A DNA stretch of 44,124 bases from a virus, in the IMG/VR virus record IMGVR_UViG_3300028197_000033, positions 1-44,124 of that record. One strand, written 5' to 3'. Under the pieces are notes generated by a model. The model had not been told where the DNA came from. It saw nothing but the letters and a program-made list of their open reading frames with translations, and searched no databases. The position numbers and the translations under genes were made by a program. Below are positions 10,501 through 21,600 of this stretch, one piece after another. Within the stretch, counting starts at the first letter, position 1; every line of letters begins with the position of its first letter.

Positions 10501-10996
10501 TTTGTACAGATGTTACTGCGACAGGAGTTCCAGTCTCATCAGAAAGCACTTCATTATTTTTAAATACATCTAACTGAATACCATTCTCAGTATTTCCTGA
10601 TGTTTTATATTTTACATATAATGTAATAATTTCTTTTTCAGATTCAATTGCACTTATAGTATCTAAAACTTCTGCTTGAACTCCTGAAGATGCACCAGTA
10701 AGAACTTTACCTTTTAAATTAGTTCTGTAATTTTCTACCGATATGCCGTTAATAAGTCCCTGTATAAGAACGGCTTTAAAACTTAAATTATAGCTAATAT
10801 TCCCTGGGATTACTACAGAACCCTCTTTGAATATATGTTGACCAAACCTTTCAATTTGATTTTGCAGAGTACTCTGCATCGAGTTTAGTTCTCGTGTTTG
10901 TACAGAGTATCCTGGTTTAAAGAGAATTTTTTGATAGTTTTTTGAACGATCAAAATCATCAAAGTATGGTGATATTTTGAGATTTGTATCTTGCAT
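4529..10996 (-). CDS. 10: gp10-like giant baseplate protein (DUF4815)
   Basis: 2155 aa. The N-terminus MQDTNLKISPYFDDFDRSKNYQKI, GYSVQTRELNSMQSTLQNQIERFGQHIFKEGSVVIPG, is the hallmark of the DUF4815 family of cyanophage baseplate/tail proteins. A long beta-rich middle follows with SGATG-type modules. About two thirds in comes a glycine-rich linker (GGGGSVRGGGG), then a Pro6/Gly5 hinge, then a conserved domain starting DPLAQSFMIEETGGVFITSLELYF. Near residue 1830 there is a GYIKIDDEIIAY...LTRGAFGTT module shared with gp7 and the 1269-aa protein. Position after gp8 matches T4 gene 10; T4 gp10 is only about 600 aa, so the number rests mainly on gene order. Confidence 0.8.
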   Translation of the reverse strand: MQDTNLKISPYFDDFDRSKNYQKILFKPGYSVQTRELNSMQSTLQNQIERFGQHIFKEGSVVIPGNISYNLSFKAVLIQGLINGISVENYRTNLKGKVLTGASSGVQAEVLDTISAIESEKEIITLYVKYKTSGNTENGIQLDVFKNNEVLSDETGTPVAVTSVQNATSYTGSSATIASGVYFIRGFFMEVNPQKIILDQYTNRPSYKIGLQINESLVTSDDDSTLFDNALGQSNFSSPGADRLKIEPKLVKQNLTFSTGSDFIELLRIENGKATLTALSEDSVYNELEKNLARRTFDESGDYVVRPYTFKVREALDDGENNGVYSDGDKIFDGRTIIQTNTADSPENSILGDDYYAVEVSAGKSYVKGFEVTNQRPQIKIVPKPRATNIINNNGTVLNIGTYFKIGSPKGSVKYPNKVDLYDVNNVTPIGRAITVGLTSGKLYVTEVNLYQTIVISQAANFATGSFVTGNTSGATGFVKSLNSNVALVLEQVTGTFITGESISNSTFTTVSPTIFSISKTKLENVRKIKNTGSGGNFEVDTLLDSVKISGSSFNVSGGNTLTGISTLFSDEVSADSKLRIGTNDVEITSSIDNTVVLASTIANGVYYDIKKLVTKLYTPPSGFTSRLSNKPVKFAEDYILNTLVSSASYTTNSSGQFTLQGAPEEIIDTNSIIITTAVGVTIPTTLTTITGNVVQITVPEVSTSVYVYYSTRDGSVKPRIKEKESFVFLNVDKIKDGTANDSGIYGTRIQDKEISLKFSDVIKIHSIRESTKVESGNTAAPLLDSLILNSSLNLKVGDVLEGLNIKATIVSIDTGLSKVFVLYKDSKFQIGNNLAIPIKCTTNISVTDLFIKQSLHGRYIDITDDFIFSRNDDSDFYKPSKLIRKSGAAVPRNRLIVIFDYFKHSSLSNGFYSVESYGNLTYKDIPKTSNAISMANIVDFRFYTPNSAISAGQSGSIANPYTESTTGLSVFNVYGHSYTSQPVPSPGTVFSCDLTSYLGRNDSIYITKNGDLKIVEGANSIDPKPTLDTSVGMLLGSIQLPPYLKSVLDAKIIVQDNRQYTMRDIGKLDKRLSNVEDYTTLTLLESNTNNLNVLDEDGKNRFKNGFVVDNFKTVSVADTANYDYSASIDTNIGCVRPYPYVNNVGFNFSVSASTSQKTGSYVTIPYTEVSYAKQPYASRVENVTPFESFSYIGEIELEPKKDIWYDTKREIVEGQNINLTDSISTLFDLVVPGGTVWDSWNTGGGGSVRGGGGTSITDTRGGTQYEVGNLDVDLESGDTINEVTDLRYTRSKIINLTAKALKPKTEHGLFIGDTNAKRFVYPKVITNLVSQNSNRFAVGEKVRMYKAKPITVTGTRYCNQIDLLYEDRYLEATVQDPRTFLSSSEIKTTDFLSNQTNSSLNGYTANTSMLVIDNIENWDGDSQVLNISNDFIISGQTSKAKTRLSSELLLGGQQKNRLMSNAEGTLEAFVILPPEKFETGNLQFKLSDDPTNIQVKNLTGSYATGVYYSQGTQLDVTSTITTLETPELSITSVQDERTRFIPDPPPPPPAPAGGGGGDPLAQSFMIEETGGVFITSLELYFLTKDVSEPVTVELRTVVNGRPTANVVPGSIKTIAAFQVLLSNDASAATKFIFDNPLYLSDDNQYAFVVKSSSQKYNLWVSRVGEQDISSGVTIDRQPHVGVVFKSANQSTWISDQYEDIKFNLNRAKFNTGVTYSAILQNKKIPAQILGTNALYMTKGSTTIKVTQPNHGMLQPTNKVTITGVQSDTTSALLVQQLTTSSTQIELNDITTNSINLSTTEGWSNINNSAVSGSNPGYIKIDDEIIAYTSFVGTNILSGLTRGAFGTTPSIHIVDTIVQCFQLNGIPLNEINTVLSISNVISLDEYEVNVISSANSAKRSGGNDIRASRNIPYESITPNISSLVPQDTTSQVTIKSITGSSLNNSILQPSFITKETESIENGVENILSDPRLVLSPINNSTYKSGAISTLDTVINLSTTNDFLSPVLDLQGSSITTISNRLSKEVDSNGDLDTTSELLPSGGKHSAYITKKVVLENESTSIKVLFDGVKTGGNDIKVFAKVKGVGQPGSFDDMNYIEIPSLSYPASETINQYRAFDYELKNMEEFQEFSIKVVMIGPDQSNVPKIKNFRAMALAI

Positions 10997-11025
10997 TTAT
11001 AAGACCTTCAGGGATTTCTTTTGAT

Positions 11026-11033
11026 TATTTATT
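11026..11033 (-). promoter_or_regulatory. Late-promoter-like octamer before gp10
   Basis: AATAAATA on the minus strand, about 30 bases upstream of the gp10-like ATG. It fits the degenerate late motif used elsewhere in this cassette. Confidence 0.45.
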
Positions 11034-12599
11034 TTAAAATTCTATGACTAATTTAATATCTTCTGTTTGATCAGTAGATCTGTTAACTGGTTTTCTGTTT
11101 TCAACGTAAATAATGTTTCCACTATTTTTTTTAATTTCTGGTACAGCATAACCATCGGTAAATGCAACACCAAAAACTGGAGAGTCAGCAGTAACATCGG
11201 GTGTTGCCGAAATTAAATTTGATCCACTTCCCTGACTTATCACACGATTTCCACTAAATGGAATTAATTTATACTGAGCAGACAGAGGAGTGGTTTGTAA
11301 TTTATCAATATATTCATTCTGATAATATCGTAAAACTTTTGTGACAGAATCCCAATGAATTACTCTACCTTTAGCACCAGTAGCAGCCTCTGTAATAATT
11401 TCACCAAGTGTAAAATTAACATTAGTTGTAGAAGGAAATTTAATAGCAAAACAAGCAGTAGCTGTATCACTAATTAAATCTGTTGAACCAGAAGCAACTT
11501 TTGGATCTGAAATTAATCCAAATCTTCTAAATTGTGAATTTACTGGAATATCACCATCTCCATCTAGAAACTCCAAACTCTTGTTAACCATAACTCTATA
11601 TCCACCAAGTTCTAATGGTGGATTTGCACCATGTCCACCTGGCGGCGAAATTATTGCAGTAGCAGTTCCGGAAATTGATGTTGGTGATTCTCCTGTTCTT
11701 GCAGATGCAAAAGCAGATGTGGTATATGCTTCGTTTAACATAATTTTTGCTCTGGTATAACCAGCACCAATAATTTCTGATATAATTGAACTTATTTCTC
11801 CAGAAGAATTAATTGTAACCTTTGCAATAGCATTTGTAGTGCCATCCCCAAGTACTGGACAATACTTTACAGTATTAACAGCATTTCCAGATCCTTTTAC
11901 ATCTACAATATATTGTTCAACTGCACCATCTACTGCAGCTGCAGAAATAGTACTATCTACCTTTACAGGCATAAAGTCACTAGAAACAAATTTAATATAA
12001 TCAGAAATATTAATTGTATAGAGATATTTCCATCTATAACCATCAGAAAGAGTTTGAATGGAGGTTGCTATACCTGTTGGTTCAACAGTAGATGCTTTAG
12101 CCTGTGGGAAATCTTCACTAAAACCATTAAAGATACATTTAAAAACTTGAAAATTGCTATTTACAACATATGATTGTGAATCATACAAATTTGAATGAGC
12201 ATTTAATGATGGGTTTGAACTAGTATAGTCATTCCTATACATATCATATTTTACATTTGGTACATAAGTAATCCTTTTAATCACTTTAGAAACATCAGTA
12301 CTATTAATTCTTTTAACAGCAATCATATCATCATATATTTCATTAGAATCATTAAAAGAATCCTGAACATCAGGAGGTGCTTGGTCAGTAGTACCAGGAG
12401 ACCATGGAGACTGACTATATTTTTCTAATGGCCAACTTTGAGATCTACCTATAAATAAATAAATTTTACTTCTATATGCTTGAGCTGCAGCAGAAGAATC
12501 TGCTTCTGCATTATTACTATTATTAAAAGGTTCTGCAAGAGATTCAATAAATTGCTCTGCAGCAAAAACCCTAAAATTATCAGTGACTAGTGAAGGCAT
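11034..12599 (-). CDS. 8: Baseplate wedge subunit gp8
   Basis: 521 aa. The N-terminus MPSLVTDNFRVFAAEQFIESL, then YLFIGRSQSWP, DDMIAVKRI, VIKRITYVPNVKYDMYRNDY and YVVNSNFQVFKCI, is typical of gp8 of T4-like cyanophages. gp8 dimerises within each wedge and binds gp7 and gp10. T4 gp8 is about 334 aa; the surplus here is a beta-rich C-terminal half with a FTLGEIITEAATGAKGRVI module also found in the gp10-like protein. It lies between gp7 and gp10 as in T4, behind a late-promoter octamer. Confidence 0.88.
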   Translation of the reverse strand: MPSLVTDNFRVFAAEQFIESLAEPFNNSNNAEADSSAAAQAYRSKIYLFIGRSQSWPLEKYSQSPWSPGTTDQAPPDVQDSFNDSNEIYDDMIAVKRINSTDVSKVIKRITYVPNVKYDMYRNDYTSSNPSLNAHSNLYDSQSYVVNSNFQVFKCIFNGFSEDFPQAKASTVEPTGIATSIQTLSDGYRWKYLYTINISDYIKFVSSDFMPVKVDSTISAAAVDGAVEQYIVDVKGSGNAVNTVKYCPVLGDGTTNAIAKVTINSSGEISSIISEIIGAGYTRAKIMLNEAYTTSAFASARTGESPTSISGTATAIISPPGGHGANPPLELGGYRVMVNKSLEFLDGDGDIPVNSQFRRFGLISDPKVASGSTDLISDTATACFAIKFPSTTNVNFTLGEIITEAATGAKGRVIHWDSVTKVLRYYQNEYIDKLQTTPLSAQYKLIPFSGNRVISQGSGSNLISATPDVTADSPVFGVAFTDGYAVPEIKKNSGNIIYVENRKPVNRSTDQTEDIKLVIEF

Positions 12600-12628
12600 T
12601 ATTCTTCCGCTTTTTTATTTTATACTTT

Positions 12629-12636
12629 TATTTATC
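12629..12636 (-). promoter_or_regulatory. Late-promoter-like octamer before gp8
   Basis: GATAAATA on the minus strand, about 30 bases upstream of the gp8 ATG and overlapping the gp7 stop codon. Confidence 0.5.
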
Positions 12637-15600
12637 AGAGATAATTGTCAAAATATACGAGAGTATATGTCGATGCATTATCCGGAGACTCAATTTGGGC
12701 ACTATGAGAAACTGCAGTAGTACCCGATGCACCTCTTGTACAACCAAGAAGGTTTGCAGTTCCTGTGGTATCAGATAATTCGGTATATTCAATAATTTCT
12801 GATGTTACAACTCCACCAGAAGTATGATATAAAATCACTCTATTTGTATCATAACCAGTACCACTATTTACAACATCAACTGCAGTTATTGTGCCGCTAC
12901 CATTTATTGTACCTCGTAAGATACATCCGGTACCACCACCTCCAGTTAATGTAATACTAAAGTCCTTATCCTGATAATTTGCGCCACCACTAATAATTTC
13001 AACCTTTCTTATCTCTCCATTGGAAATATGAGGTCTTAATACTGCTTCTGACCCACCACCGTTATAACCAGCAACTGTAATCGTTGGCGTATTTGCAGTT
13101 AAACCGGAAACATTATCAAGTGCAACTGTTTCCACTGATGCATTTATATCAGCGTCAAGTTTAGTTGCACGTCTAAGTTCTGTACTATGTAGTGGCAATT
13201 CTTTATAAACAGAAGCTTGTACAGTTGCATAAACATCATGTTGATTTTGAATATTTTCACCTGGATATATTACATCTGATGGAGTAACAATACCTCCTTG
13301 AACCACATTAGTTGTGGCATTAAATGATGCAGTATTTCCAGTACCAACTGTTCTTAAAATAACTGAATCTGTATAATTTAAACCATTAGATGCGACTGTA
13401 ACTGTAGAAAGTCTCCCGTTAGAAGGAGTTGATGTACCAACAAACCCGCTTGGTGTTGTATCTGTGTAACTATTGGTAATCAATAGATCTGGGGATTTGA
13501 TAGATGTCACTGTTCTTGGTGAAATTTCTCCATCAATGTATATTTTGTCCCCTACAGAAACTTCGTATAATCTAGAAGTAGTCTTAATGTCATTAGCATT
13601 ACCACGGAAATCTAACAACACAAGTTTAGTAAATGACACACTACTTTCAAAGATAATTTTATCATGTCTAATAATGTAGTCATATAAAGGACTTTGTACA
13701 TTTCCGTCCATAATCACCATAATTTGATTTTCTAGTTTCCTTGGACGATCTATATCATTATTTGCATAATATACTGCAGATCCTTTAGTGATACTAAATG
13801 TAGTTCCACTTCCACTTGAAATTGTATCAAGTTTATCAAACATACCAACAACCCTTACAGATATAATATCAGAAGATGATGGAGCAGTTGTGAGTGATAT
13901 CTGACTCTTAATACTACCAGTTAATGTATAATCAACTCCCGGATCTAATATACTACCATTTTTAACAACAATTATTCCAGTTTCGTGTGGAATATTATCA
14001 TTACTTGTAGTTCCAATTGGAACAAAGTTTTCTTGTACGTTTCCAATAATTACAGATCTTGATTTAGCAGAAACAAACGTGTGTATGTAATTACCACCAG
14101 TAATAATAGAATTAGCAAGTCCACTAACAAAAGTATGTGGCGCTTTTTCTGATGATGGTCCTACATTTATTGTTATTGTACCAGCAGTGGTGTCAATATC
14201 AGTAATATTTAATGGGGTGTCATGTCTATCACGTTTTTTCTTTAATGAATTTGTAACTGCACTTACAAAATTATGTGTATATTGTTCTCCAGCTGGTGAT
14301 ATACCAACATTCATATCAAATGTATTTGTAGTTACATTACTTATTTGAATAAATTTACCACTTATAGGATCTGTTGAACGAGGGTAGGAATGATTAGTAG
14401 CATTACTATCTTTTGTACAAGTAAATGTAAGTGCATTGTCTTCTAACTTGACCCAATCATCATTAATCCAACCATGTTCAGATAGATCTATAGTTAAAAT
14501 GCCGGTAGATGAATCATAGGATGCACTTTCTGGTGTACGACTATCAATAATTGCTCTTGGATGAGAAAGTTGTGTTCCCGAATATTTTCCTGGTGCAGAC
14601 GTACATGAAAATGTAACTGCACCAGTTGCCAACTTAATTTTAGTACCGACTGTCAGAGCGGCCGCGCCACTCGTCCCAATGTCTAATACTAGATTGCCAG
14701 TTGTTGTATTATACGTGGTATTAACACCAGGAGTATAATTTACTATTGGAGAAGCTCCAATCGGCAATGTTAATGTATTAGTGGTAACAGAAGATATTGT
14801 AATGTTATTATCATAACTTGGATCACTAGTTCTCGGATAAGATTTAGTTCTATAGTTATTGTCCATAGAACAAGTAAAGTTTAATGAATTTGCCGCAATT
14901 TTTACGGTAGTTCCTTGTGTCAATCCATGATTTGGTATTGTCAGTACAAGATTACCTGAAGATGCAGTATAAGTTGCACTGGTAGGGGTCAAGAACTTTT
15001 GACCATCCATTAAGTTAAACTTGGTATTAGATCCGTTGAAGATATTGTTAATTGGATCTAGTAGTTTAAATAATCCATCAAATTTAATTGCAAATAGATT
15101 TCCCGTTGTATGAGCACTACTTAATGTAATAGATGAATTGCTGTTCCAGGTAAAATCTCCAAGTTCTTCAAATTTAAATTCATTATTGGAGAAGACAACT
15201 ACATTTGATTTTTCTGTGGTTTCTGAATTACTAATAGTATATGTGTTTCCAGAAGTATTGGTAAGTGTACTATGTACCATACCATCAGATCTAATTAATA
15301 AAATATTATCAGTGTGTAATGGTGCAGTTACAAACGTTATGTCTGAAATACCAGCAACTGTATAATCAGCAGTTTTTTGAAGTACAATACCATTTTTAAC
15401 AACCAATATGTCATCTGGTTGAATTATAGGATCAACTACATCTTGACCATTTTCAAGAACTCTAAATGTAGTTTTAGTTCCATCCTGACACTCCTCTAAA
15501 TCATTAATTAGAGTTGTATTAGCATGTTTCATGACAAACACATTTTGTGGATTATAACCATCGCTATGTGTTAAAATTATTGCTCTATATGCATTAGCAG

Positions 15601-18600
15601 TACCGGTTTCAAATACCCAATCACCCCTCTGGGCAAATCTAGGAACACCATCTGCATAAACTACGTAATCATTAATATCGAGTGGATCAGCAGTTGCACT
15701 TCCAGATGCCCAACCTATTCTGGTTGTACTACTAGTTTCTAGTATAATAGAATCGATAGTTACAACTGAAGAATTATGAGTGTAAAGAATCCATATATCA
15801 TCACCGGCATTTGGGGCAGTTTGAAAAGATATTGTGTTTCCAGGACTTGATGGAATATTATAATCCTCAAATGCTGTTGTTCCGGGACTTTGTATAGCAC
15901 CGTTTCTAACTACAAATATATCATCGATATCTGGAGGAGTGAATGCAGTTCCGCCACTGTGCGTTAAATTAAATGTCGAAGTGGATCCATTAAATCCAGT
16001 TAGGTCATCTAACAATAGATTTTGAGTTGCGCCAGCCTGAGACACATATGCAAAGATTAAACCAGATTCTTCTTTAGTTGGCGCCGTTGTAAATCTAATA
16101 ATTTTATTATTAACTAGAGTAAAATCTGTACCTGGTTTTTGATATACACCGTTTCTAACAATAAAGATATGATTTATGTTATTCCAAATAACTGACCCTC
16201 TTGAGGCGCCAGGAAGAGTTATTGGGAAGTCTGTTATAACTCCATCAGCGCACACAAAATCGTCTAGAACAACGTTGTTTGAGTAGTCAGGTAACAATTG
16301 TCTATTGAAGTGGGTTAAAACTATAGAATCGGAGGAAGTTGGTGCATCTACAAAAGTAATTTTGTTATCAGTTATACTATGTTGTGAAGAATCTGGAGTT
16401 AGTAGTTTTCCATTCTTGATAGTAAAGATATCACCAACATTTTTTGAGTAGATTGGAACACCAGCGTCAGAAACACTAAATGTTCTTCTAGAACCATCCT
16501 GTTTCGTAAAGAGTCTATCTAATACACTTCCGTTTTCATTAGATACATTTGAGATATAAGTACTTTCATAATCAAGAATAGTACACTTAACGGATGCAGC
16601 ATAAGCAGTATTGAATGTTATTGTAGAACCAGAAACTGCATATTCTGTATAGTCTAAAACATGTTTAGTACCACTAATATTACTTTGAATAATAAGACTC
16701 TCTTCTCCATTTTGAGGAGTATAAGTTTGACCATTTCTTTTTAAAATAAATGATTTAGTGGATCCATCAAATGTTAATGGATCTAATATCTCAACATAAC
16801 TTTTAGAGTATCTTGGTGTTGTAGATGTAAATTTACTATCAAAACCCGTTACAGTAGTGCTATTTTCCGGTACAACTGTTCCAGTAATTTGCTTCTTTCT
16901 TATTTCATAGATAGAATCTGGTTTTTTGACTCCATTAGATTCTATATCTTGGGTAAATCTTTTGGTTATGCAATCCATAACCGCAAATGGTCTAGTAGAA
17001 GACAAAGTTGAAGAATCTATTTTCGAACAAGTAACTGTTTCATTAATTTCCCAACCAAATATACTTTCATTACCAGATAAATTAACAGGTTCTGAAAATG
17101 TTATGGTATTACCAGAAAGATTAAAATCTGTTAGTAACTGAGTTTGACCAACAGTATTTGCAAATATAAGTAAGTTGCAATGGTCTGATGGAGTATAATT
17201 TAATGTATAAACAGTTCCAGCTGTAACTTCCGTAAATGTTAGCTTGCGTAAATTATCATGTTGAAGTGCAACTATGCTACCTTCGTAACCAACTGCAGAA
17301 GTTAACGTAATACTATTATCTGATATAGTACCGTAACTGGATGGATTTTGAACTGCACCACCAATAGAAATTATAAATTGCTCAGAATTAACATCATTTA
17401 ATACAACACCAACTTCATTATTTGTAAACGAAAAAGTTGTACTAGTTGAAGAAAGACTTTGTGTATTTAATTTTATAAATTTACTTTGTAATTTATACCA
17501 GGCAATTTCATCATTAGCAGAAATATCAAATCTTGGAATAAAACTTTGGTCACCAGCAAAATTAGTTGATATTTCATATGATTCAAATGGTTCTTGTAAA
17601 ATACCATTTACAGTAACTATAGATTTAAATGTTCCCTCATTAAAACCTTTAAGGTATTGTAATGAAACATCTACAACAGCTTCATTCACCACAAATTTTA
17701 TGGCGTTTCTTAATAATATTTCTACAAACGTTTCACTAACACTAATAACCTCACCAATAGCTGTAGAATTAACACCAAAATAATAATTTCCAACTGTGAA
17801 GACACTAGTGTCAATAAATGCAAGTTTTTGTTTTTGACAATTAGCTAAATTTACAGATAAATCAATTTTATTAAAAAATTTAGTTCCAAAGTTAACATTA
17901 CTTTTAAAAATATTTTGTTGGTTTTTAAATACTGATTTTCTTCTGCGTATTTGTTTTTTACCAAACTGTTTAAATCCAGCTGGGTGGGTAAGAATATTTT
18001 GATCTTTTTTCCATTCACTAGTATCTCTAGATGATGTAATTGAATATGACCAATCTTGATAATAATTACTATCTGTTAATTTTTGCAATACCTCACTAGT
18101 GTTACCACTAATATCAGATCTAGTTGTATTCATTGTTGTAGATGGACTTACTTTTGCATAGGCTTTAGTTCGTCTAATACTTATAATTTTTCCGTATGGT
18201 TTTCCCTTTAAATATACAATTTGATTTTCTTTAAATTGACCAGTAACTTCATCATATTCTAATACTGATGTAAAATCATCATAGTATTTTACACTCCCCG
18301 TCACTCCAATCGGGAAAAGAATAGAATTTACATCTCCAGTTAATTCTTGACCCTCTGGTACATGTTTTCTTCTAATTTTTGCTTTGAATGTAGCACCAGA
18401 ACCATTTAAAGAAGAAACAGTTATAGTAGGCAACTTACTAAAATTCATACCTCCGTCAATAACTTTTAATGAGGTTATATTTCCAACGCTTACAGTTGCT
18501 TTTATTTTTGCTTTAGTAGAAGATCCATCAACTAAAATTGTTACAACATTATCATAATTTTTACCACCATTTAAAATTTCTACATCATAAATTTCAAAGT

Positions 18601-21600
18601 TATTAATTATTTTAGCAGTAGCTGGTATATTCAGATAATAGTTTACATTATTATTAGATGTAAATGAGGTTCCGATAGAATCATAATGAATCCTCTTTAT
18701 TTTACCAATAGTACTAGAATTAGTTTGTATTATTGCAGTTCCATCTCCAGCTTCATCCGAAGTGGTTCCTTTTTTAATAATACCACTAATTGTTGGTAGT
18801 TTTCTATAATTATTACCAGTATTAGTAATAATCACTTCTTCAATTGGGCCAGAAGGTCCAAATGACTGAGAAGCATATTTTAGATTTCTATTTTCATATA
18901 ATTTAGTGCTTTCTAGATATTGTACAGTAAATTGTTTTTTTGATTTGTCTATATCAATTACATTATAAGAACCACTATAACCATTAATTTTATCAATTTG
19001 ATAAATGGTTTCAACAGTTCCTTTTGTTGCATGAACATATGTTATATGTAAATAAATTCTATTAGGAACTTTATTCATATCAAGCCTAACAGTGTCTGTA
19101 GGTGAAGAAATTAATGTAAAATATTCATTTATAGATTCAATGTCATATGTTAATTTAGTTGTACTACCTACCGGAAGTTTTAATTCATATTTAAATTTTG
19201 AATTTAGAGTAATTGAATAAATTAGTTTATCTTTTAGAGATTCAATTGTTGGACCTCTCCTATTTGCAAAAGATCGCCCGTTAGCTACTTGAGAATTGAT
19301 TACAGATCCAACTTTAACAGTACCTATAGAAACTTCTACATTATCTAGTTTTTTTATGTTTGAACTTGGATCAGTTCCACTATCAGGTAAGAAAATTGGT
19401 GAACTAACATAATCTAACTCGGTAGTATCATAATTAAATTCTATTAAGTCTCCGATACTTAGTTCATTTTGAGTAATTGTCTCAAACGTAACTGTTTTAA
19501 AATCACTTGTTTTTTTAATCGCTGGACCCAAGACCAGAAATTTACCGCCAACTTTAGATATAAATCCAGAAAATCCAGATCCAAAAGTTTTTGAATTATT
19601 TACATCTAATGTGTCACCAACTTTATAACCATTTCCTTTATTTTCTATAATTATAGCATCAATCGTTCCACCAGAAACAGATGAAGTTCCTGCTACAGAT
19701 ATAATTTTATCAGTATTTTCTTTTGGATAATTTATATTTTCATCTAATCCATCAAACCATTTTTCTCCAGATGGAATCGTTCCAAAATATTTTGTATCAC
19801 CAGTAGATACAACTTCAGGAACTTTTTTCTCAAATGCTCTAACAAATGATTTTGGAATTGTATCATTCGTTCTACATCTATTATTCATATAATCATCATA
19901 CTCAGATGCAAATGTATCACCAATAAAATATGGGAATCCATTAAAATCAATATTTTGGGATGTATCGATTATAGTATTTGTAATTGGATCATATGATTTT
20001 TTAGTTGTGATATAAATGTATCTTCCCTCTGGAAATTCTGGTGTGATACAGAATCTACCATTATGAGTATCTAAAGCATCGTCATCACCCTCAACATATT
20101 CATAATCTTCTATGAAAGATCCAATTGGATAATCTATAATAGAAGGGCCACCAACCCTACTAACATAATATGTTGTACTACCAATAAGGTATGATGTTTC
20201 ATTAATACTATTTGAACTTGTAGAGTACTTTAACTTGTATTGAGACACTGCCTCAACTAAAGGATTATTTGCACCCACTGGTTCATTCCTATTAGTTAAT
20301 ACTTTAGTACCATCAAATATAGGAATTCCATCATAAGAAACTGCATATGCTAAGGAATGAAGTGATTCATTATCAATGGCGTCAACTCCAGTAATTCCCA
20401 AAAGTTGTGCATCAGTTAAATTTGGTACAGTTACTCCTATAGCAGTTGCAAGTTTATTTAAAAGATAATCCGGCGCAGAATTTCTAATTTGACGAGCTGC
20501 TAATTTATAAGATGGTTTTAATAAGAAATATTGTTTTTGTTCTAAATCTTTTGGAAAATCATTTTTATAGTCAATTAGTTTAAACGACTGAGGATTAGAT
20601 GTAGTTGGAGTTGCATCAGCAGAATCAAACACATACCCACCATAATTATCAATACGATCAAGATTTTTTAATTGACGAACTAAATTAAATGTCCATTCTT
20701 TTAAAAGAGTTGTAATTACACCACCACCTCCAGATGGAATAATTTTAATCTCAGGATTCGAAGTATATCCGCTACCAGAATTAATAACATCAAACTTTTG
20801 TATTTCACCATTCGTTGTTACTATTGCTCTAATAACAGCATCTTTACCGTCTCCTATAACTTCTATTGTAGGTGACGAATAATAATATTCTCCAGGATTA
20901 GATACTACAACTGAGGATACTTTTCCATCATCAATGAAAGCAACTCCCTCGCCATTTCTACCATCAATTATATCTACTGTAGGAGATTTTTGGAATGTAT
21001 TAGTTGTTAATGAAGGATAATTATCAGTATTTGCATATGAAATATTATAATTTTCATTATCATAGTCATAGTATGAAACAAGCGGTCCACTCATTTCAAT
21101 AAATTTAGTTAAATTTTTACTAAAAGGAACTTCAAAATCTGACTTCCCCCCACCCTTTATTATAATTTTTGGAAGGTTTATATATCCCTTTCCAAATTTT
21201 CTTATAATAATATTATCAATATTTCCATCACTATAACTTAACTCTAGCAAAGATTCTTCAAATCCAGTAAAAGGATTTTTAATTGGTGATTCAAATCTAA
21301 AAGTTACATTTGTAAGGGAAACAGGTATTTCCGAAGTTGTATTAGTATAATTTGGTTTTAATGATACTTTACCATCATTTAACAATGCCTGTGATTTTGT
21401 TTTATATAAAGAAAATTTATTATTTGCAAATACTCTGACAAAATATTCAGTATTTGATATTAATGATTGGAAATAATTACTATCACTAATAAATTTAACT
21501 TTGTCTAAAGTTTTTAGACCATGAGAATTTTTAGTTATAACATTATCTGTAATATTAAATCCTGGATAAGTATTACCTGTTGAAGAAATATTTGTATAAT

